DNA of 64,000 bases from Siphonodentalium dalli (lineage: Eukaryota > Mollusca > Scaphopoda > Gadilida > Siphonodentaliidae): assembly GCA_032622095.1 (NCBI GenBank), contig CP136063.1, positions 218,319,982-218,383,981 on the forward strand, read 5' to 3'. Below, one piece after another: positions 59,668 through 64,000 of the stretch; position 1 is the stretch's first letter; each line of letters begins with the position of its first letter. The notes under the pieces are model-generated. The model was not told the DNA's origin, ran no database searches, and saw nothing but the letters and a program-made list of their open reading frames with translations. The position numbers and the translations under genes were made by a program.

Positions 59668-60607
59668 TAGCAGGTTAGCCCGCCACTGGCGGCGTTGGTC
59701 CGAAACATGACATTTTTTTGGCTTTTCAATGAGTTAATTGTGCCTTTTTAATCAAGAGAAATTATGGTACACGTCCCTAAAAGAGGTATGATTTAAGGTA
59801 CAAACTGACCCGATGAAAATTTCCCCCGTTCCTAGGAATGACAGACATAAGAATCACACAACACGCATTTTTTAATGAGCTTTGTTTCAGAAACATGACA
59901 TTTTTTTAATTTAACCAAATTTCAAGTCGATAGCTCCACCCGTTTCCGAGATCTGGTCTGCTCATGCGCGAAGCTTGAGTCGCACGGGCTCGGCGACCAG
60001 ATAAAATTCGTATCCGGCGAAGATACATTCACATAGCAAATTTCAAGTCGATAGCTCCACCCGTTTCCGAGAACTGGTCTGCGCAAGCGCTGCATAAGCA
60101 TCGCACGGGCTCGGCGACCCGATAAAATTCGTACCCGGGGCAAGATACATTCACATACCAAATTTCAAGTCGATAGCTCCACCCGTTTCCGAGATCTCGT
60201 CTGCGCATGCGCGAAGCTGGCGTCGCACGGGCTCGGCGACCCGATAAAATTTGTATCCGGGGCAAGAAACATTCACATAGCAAATTTCAAGTCGATTGCT
60301 CCACCCGTTTCCGAGATAACGCATTCTTTGTTTTTCAATGAGTTAATTCATGGTACCCGTCCTCCCCGTCCTAAACTTCAGAGCGGACATTCAATTAATC
60401 CCCTCGTGAAAGTCGAGTAAATTGCAATTCGTCCGCATCCGTATTTCGGACGCATGGGGTCAGTCGTTTAGCCACGTCCATTGGAATTTTACACTTACAT
60501 ACGAAATTTGAGCTCAATCTGTACACGCGTTTTGGATTCTATGAAGTACCCACCCACACACACACACACATATTTATATACGGAAGTCTCAAAATATATA
60601 GTATAGA
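59668..60607 (-). mobile_element. Non-autonomous Helitron, family B, copy 2
   Basis: The 3' hairpin CCGCC-AGT-GGCGG, then CTAACCTGCTA (the last G of CTAG is lost at the junction), and the 5' end TCTATACTATATATTTTGAG at 60607. Contains about 3.3 tandem units of 120 bp (59918-60316) with TTTCAAGTCGATAGCTCCAC and GGCTCGGCGACCCGATAAAA instead of the minisatellite of copy 1. Confidence 0.85.
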
Positions 60608-61525
60608 CTAGCAGGTTAGCCCGCCACTGGCGTGGTTGGTCAGAAACATGACATTTTTTTTAATTTTTTTAATATTAATTTAATGTTTTTTTTAATTTAA
60701 TTTAGGTTTTTTTTGAATTTTTTAATATTTATTTAATTTTTATTCTAATTGACCTATTTATTTAATTTTTATTCTAATTAACCCAATGAAATCCCCCCTT
60801 CCTAGGAATGACAGACAACGAATTCTTTGTTTTACTTTTTTTTTTAACCTGCCTGTACCCGTCCTAATGTCACAATATTTCGAGCGATAACATTGCATTG
60901 CATTGAAAACAAACGCTTCCCGTCGTGAAATCTCTCTACGATAACATTGCATTGAAAACAAACGCTTCCCGTCGTGAAATCTCTCTGCATAATATTTCGA
61001 GTCTGCCGTACCCGTCCTAATGTCGTGAAATCTCTCTGCATTTCAATAAACGCTTCCCGTCGTGAAATCTCTCTACGATAACATTGCATTGAAAACAAAC
61101 GCTTCCCGTCGTGAAATCTCTCTGCATAATATTTCGAGTCTGCCGTACCCGTCCTAATGTCGTGAAATCTCTCTGCATAATATTTCGAGCGATAACATTG
61201 CATTGAATTGAAAACAAACGTTTTCCGTCGTGAAATCTCTGTGCGTAATATTTCGAGCGACAGGCTACAATTCGTCATACAGATAAGTAGATAGCGAAAA
61301 CGACGCTCTTTATATATCAACGCTATTAACCCCGAAGTGCCGATTGCGGTGATTTTAATGATTGTGAAGGGAGAAACGGTGCTCTGAGGTTCTCCAAAAC
61401 GCGACCACGGCGGTGTCCGTGGGATTTTACACTTATATACGAAATTTGAGCTCGATGGGTGCAGTCGTTTTCGATTCTATAAAGTACACATATATATATA
61501 TACGGAAGTCTCAAAATATATAGTA
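60608..61525 (-). mobile_element. Non-autonomous Helitron, family B, copy 3
   Basis: CTAG at 60608-60611. 5' end TACTATATATTTTGAGAC at 61525. Internally the same modular minisatellite as copy 1 (about 60875-61260), but with a single higher-order unit instead of two. Otherwise closely similar to 56963-58172. Confidence 0.85.
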
Positions 61526-62575
61526 CTAGAAGGTGACCCGACTTCGTCCGGGCTATTCAAAAACCAAATTTCAAGTCGATTGCTCCACCCGTTTCCTAGA
61601 TCTGGTCTGCGCATGCGCGAAGCTGGTGTCGCACGTGCTCGGCGACCCGATAAAATTCGTATCCGGGGCAAGATACATTCACATACCAAATATCAAGTCG
61701 ATAGCTACACCCGTTTGCGAGATATATAGCCCAATGTCATTTGCGGATACCTCGGCCGGTGATGAGTTAACGCGACACAGTCAAATGCATCGGCAGGGTG
61801 AGAGTTAACGTAATCTAACTTTACTCGGCGACCCGATAAAATTCGTATCCGGGGCAAGATACATTCACATACCAAATTTAAAGTCAATATCTCAACCCGT
61901 TTTCGAGATCTCGTCTGCGCATGCGCGAAGCTGGCGTCGCACGTGCTCGGCGACCCGATAAAATTCGTATCCGGGGCAAGATACATTCACATACCAAATT
62001 TCAAGTCGATAGCTACACCCGTTTGCGAGATATATAGCCCAATGTCATTTGCGGATACCTCGGCCGGTGATGAGTTAACGCGACACAGTCAAATGCATCG
62101 GCAGGGTGAGAGTTAACGTAATCTAACTTTATGACCTCTGACGACGTCATAGAAATTACGCATTGATTTTATCCCGATAAAAGCATCGTACCACTTGTAC
62201 CTAATAATTGAGGCAGATAACTAAAACGGATACATACATATTATATATCGTTGGAAAGATGAAGCCACACAGATTCTAACCGTGCAAATTATATGACTGG
62301 CAATTTATTATTCGCGCTATATCGAATCGATTTGTGAGCACCGAACTGAAATATATTAGCGCAAAAACGGCGTAAAAATAGATTTGACCTCCGCACGTGA
62401 AAAGTTGACCTCGCACGGACAAATAAATATGCCTATGTTCGTCTCCGGCCGAAAATACCCTAAAATACCAAATTTCATCGAAATTGGCTTAGTCGTTTTA
62501 GAGTCCATCGATTTCAAACACACACACAAACAAACACATACACACACACACAGATCTTTCAAAATATATAATAGA
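61526..62575 (-). mobile_element. Chimeric Helitron (A-type ends, B-type body)
   Basis: CTAG at 61526-61529 with the family A hairpin (ACTTCGTCCGGGC on plus). It switches at about 61553 to the B-copy-2-type body (TTTCAAGTCGATTGCTCC, GGGGCAAGATACATTCACAT). It ends in a family A 5' end, TCTATTATATATTTTG, at 62575. A direct repeat of about 130 bp (GCGAGATATATAGCCCAATG to AACGTAATCTAACTTTA) occurs at 61709-61832 and 62025-62132. Confidence 0.85.
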
Positions 62576-63175
62576 CTAGCAGGTTATCCCGCCACTGGCG
62601 GCATTCGTCCCATGGCTTTGATCGAAAAAGCAATTGCAACAGGTTCCGAGACACTTGTGCTGCATTTGTTCCAAATTTCGTCAGAAACATGACATTGTTT
62701 TTTTTATTTTGTTTTTATTTATTTTTGTTTTTTATTATGAATTTAATGTTTTTTAAATTTAATATATATTTTTTCTGAATTGTTTTTTTAATTTTAAATT
62801 TTTTTAATTTAATTTTTTGTTTCTGGCGGAAAAATTTACCCGTAGAAATCCCCCTTCCTATGAACGACAGACAACGCTCGAGCGATAACATTGAATAAAA
62901 CAAACGCTTCCCGTCGTGAAATGTCTCTGCATAATATTTCGAGCGACAGGCTACAGACTCCCGTCATACAGATAAGTAGATAGCGAAACGAAATTTACCC
63001 GTAGAAATCCCCCCTTCCTAGGAACCCGTAGAAATCCCCCTTCCTAGGAACGACAGACAACGCTCGAGCGATAACATTGCATTGAAAAGAAACGCTTCCC
63101 GTCGTGAAATTTCTCTGCATAATATTTCGAGCGACAGGCTACAGACTCCCGTCATACAGGTAAGTAGATAGCAGC
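62576..63175 (-). mobile_element. Non-autonomous Helitron, family B, copy 4 (5' end unclear)
   Basis: CTAG at 62576-62579, then GCAGGTTATCCCGCCACTGG (plus). T-rich stretch, then modules of the B minisatellite in short form. A block (CCCCTTCCTAGGAACG... to ...AAGTAGATAG) occurs twice, at about 62845-62990 and 63030-63175. No TC end identified. It merges into the 3' region of the LINE to its right. Confidence 0.7.
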
Positions 63176-63447
63176 AGGAACAGGATTTGCGTGCCCGCCC
63201 GAAGGGCGGCACGAGGACGGTGTGGGCTCACCCGGAGGTCGCCCTTACGCCCTGTCTTGGATCTTCTTGGTATTTTCTCTTAACAGTCAGGCCGCGGATC
63301 GGGTGGAGAAGTCTTGAGGTCGGGATCGTTCAGCGTCGCAGGTGTCTTGAATCTTGTCTTGTCTTGAATCTTCCATCTTTTCTTGGGCTTTGCCTTGTAC
63401 TTTGCCTTGATCTTTTTCTTTTTCTTTGCCTTGTCTCGGCATCTTGC
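63176..63447 (-). other. LINE 3' UTR, purine-rich part
   Basis: Minus strand is a run of AAG/CAAG-rich sequence (GGCAAAGAAAAAGAAAAAG, repeats of CAAGACAAG). A hairpin GTGCCCGCCC-GAA-GGGCGGCAC sits at 63191-63212. It is assigned to the LINE transcript because it follows the stop at 63742 on the same strand. The end of the element was not determined. Confidence 0.4.
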
Positions 63448-63737
63448 AAAATGCGGGACGATCCAGTGATGATGCTGGATTGCGCATTTTCAGTTGGTTG
63501 TCCAAGCCCGGGACCTTCCAATGGAGGCATTGGATTGCGGGCTGCTAAGAGAGTACGGGACGGTCCAGTGATTCCACTGGACTGCGTGCTCTCTTCTGTT
63601 ACTGCCCGGGACGGTCCAATACACCTTATTGGACTGCGGGTCTTTTCTGAAGTGGGATACGGGACGGTCTAGCATGGCCTGCTTGACTGCGTATCCTAAA
63701 ACCCGGGACGGTCCAATAAGCCTATTGAACTGCGGGT
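63448..63737 (-). repeat. Array of six covarying hairpins
   Basis: Units at 63448-63490, 63505-63543, 63549-63593, 63604-63641, 63655-63696 and 63701-63737. Each has an outer stem, a conserved GGACG (GGACC in unit 2) on the 5' side, an inner stem, a 4-9 nt loop, and TG opposite GGACG (plus-strand reading). Outer stems differ in sequence yet pair: AAAATGCG/CGCATTTT, AGCCCG/CGGGCT, GAGAGTACG/CGTGCTCTC (one G-T), CCCG/CGGG, GGATACG/CGTATCC, ACCCG/CGGGT. Inner stems also vary and pair. Confidence 0.85.
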
Positions 63738-63741
63738 CTTT

Positions 63742-64000
63742 TCAGCCACAGAGAAGTTGTTTGCGTTGTAAACACTCCCTCATGATGTCACTGCCGTCCA
63801 TTCTCGCCAGTGTACTTTCCGCCAGATCGCGCAGGCGCTCTCTGATGGGTTCCACGTCCGCGATGGTATGCAGATCTACAATACGGGTGTGATACGGTGC
63901 TTGCAGTGCCATTCTCAGGGCTTTGTTTTGGACCACCTGGAGCATTTGGATCGCTCGATATGATGCCAGGTTGGTGACCACCGATGCGTATTCCATGATA
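63742..64000 (-). pseudogene. LINE reverse transcriptase C-terminus, running off the window
   Basis: Minus strand, open from the window edge: EYASVVTNLASY, QNKALRMALQAPYHTRIVDL, EPIRERLRDLAESTLARM, then a stop at 63742. The pattern (N-K-A-L-R-x-x-L-x-A-P-Y-x-T-R, then I/L-R-E-R-L-R-D-L) is the thumb and C-terminal segment of Jockey-superclade RTs. No break is seen in these 85 codons, so an intact upstream ORF is possible outside the window. It precedes the hairpin array. Confidence 0.8.

Noticed and set aside
57317-61320. Overlapping minus-strand frames with repeated EISRREAF / YYAERFHD peptides
   Set aside because: They come from the modular minisatellite. No start context or family, and the same peptide appears in shifted frames.

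Overview
The window is animal nuclear DNA with almost no host coding sequence. The degenerate retroelements, tRNA-derived SINE head, spliced PAN/apple-domain exon, very high density of Helitrons and fold-back MITEs, and the GGGCCATAACTC / GGACGGACG-type repeat all fit a marine lophotrochozoan, most likely a mollusc. That placement is inference: no rRNA, mitochondrial or diagnostic single-copy gene is present. There are no operons, CRISPR arrays or bacterial features. The longest open frames are mostly by-products of internally repetitive transposons.

Left part (1-14 kb): three head-to-tail Helitrons (73-2579); a perfect 82-bp-arm fold-back (3091-3333); a duplicated block (4.65-6.0 kb); a small cysteine-pair ORF (6.48-6.77 kb); a 5'-truncated LINE reverse transcriptase (8.65-7.15 kb, minus); an intact 270-codon low-complexity ORF (11236-10424, minus) probably belonging to a retroelement; and a young element with 451-bp terminal direct repeats (11345-13148).

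Middle (14-34 kb): a series of palindromic MITEs (13.7, 15.3, 16.5, 18.8 kb), a tRNA-derived SINE head (19.4 kb), a repeat of about 580 bp (20.3 kb), a gag-like zinc knuckle (21.0 kb), a second element pair with direct-repeat architecture (21.35-23.07 kb), a decayed Helitron (27.8-29.0 kb), a satellite-like tandem array (29.3-29.8 kb) and a 2-kb fold-back (29.9-32.0 kb).

Right-middle (34-56 kb): a degenerate Gypsy retrotransposon (39.0-34.6 kb, minus) with recognisable gag, protease, RT, RNase H and integrase and a duplicated integrase segment; the only convincing host exon, a secreted PAN/apple-domain first exon (41230-41518) with a clean phase-1 splice donor; a Helitron (42815-44385) whose empty target site can be read from a second copy of its host repeat in this window; a 3.3-kb long-inverted-repeat element (44.9-48.1 kb); further MITEs; a 2.9-kb Helitron (50274-53128); and a CR1/Jockey-like LINE interrupted exactly by a 1.8-kb TIR element.

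Right end (57-64 kb): seven Helitrons abut head-to-tail on the minus strand (56963-about 63175). They belong to two 3'-end families and include a chimera. They are followed by an array of six hairpins whose stems covary, lying just downstream of the end of another LINE ORF (63996-63742, minus). The hairpin array, the Helitron concatemers (one family saturated with TCAAGGTCA nuclear-receptor half-sites) and the young terminal-direct-repeat element are the most interesting items.
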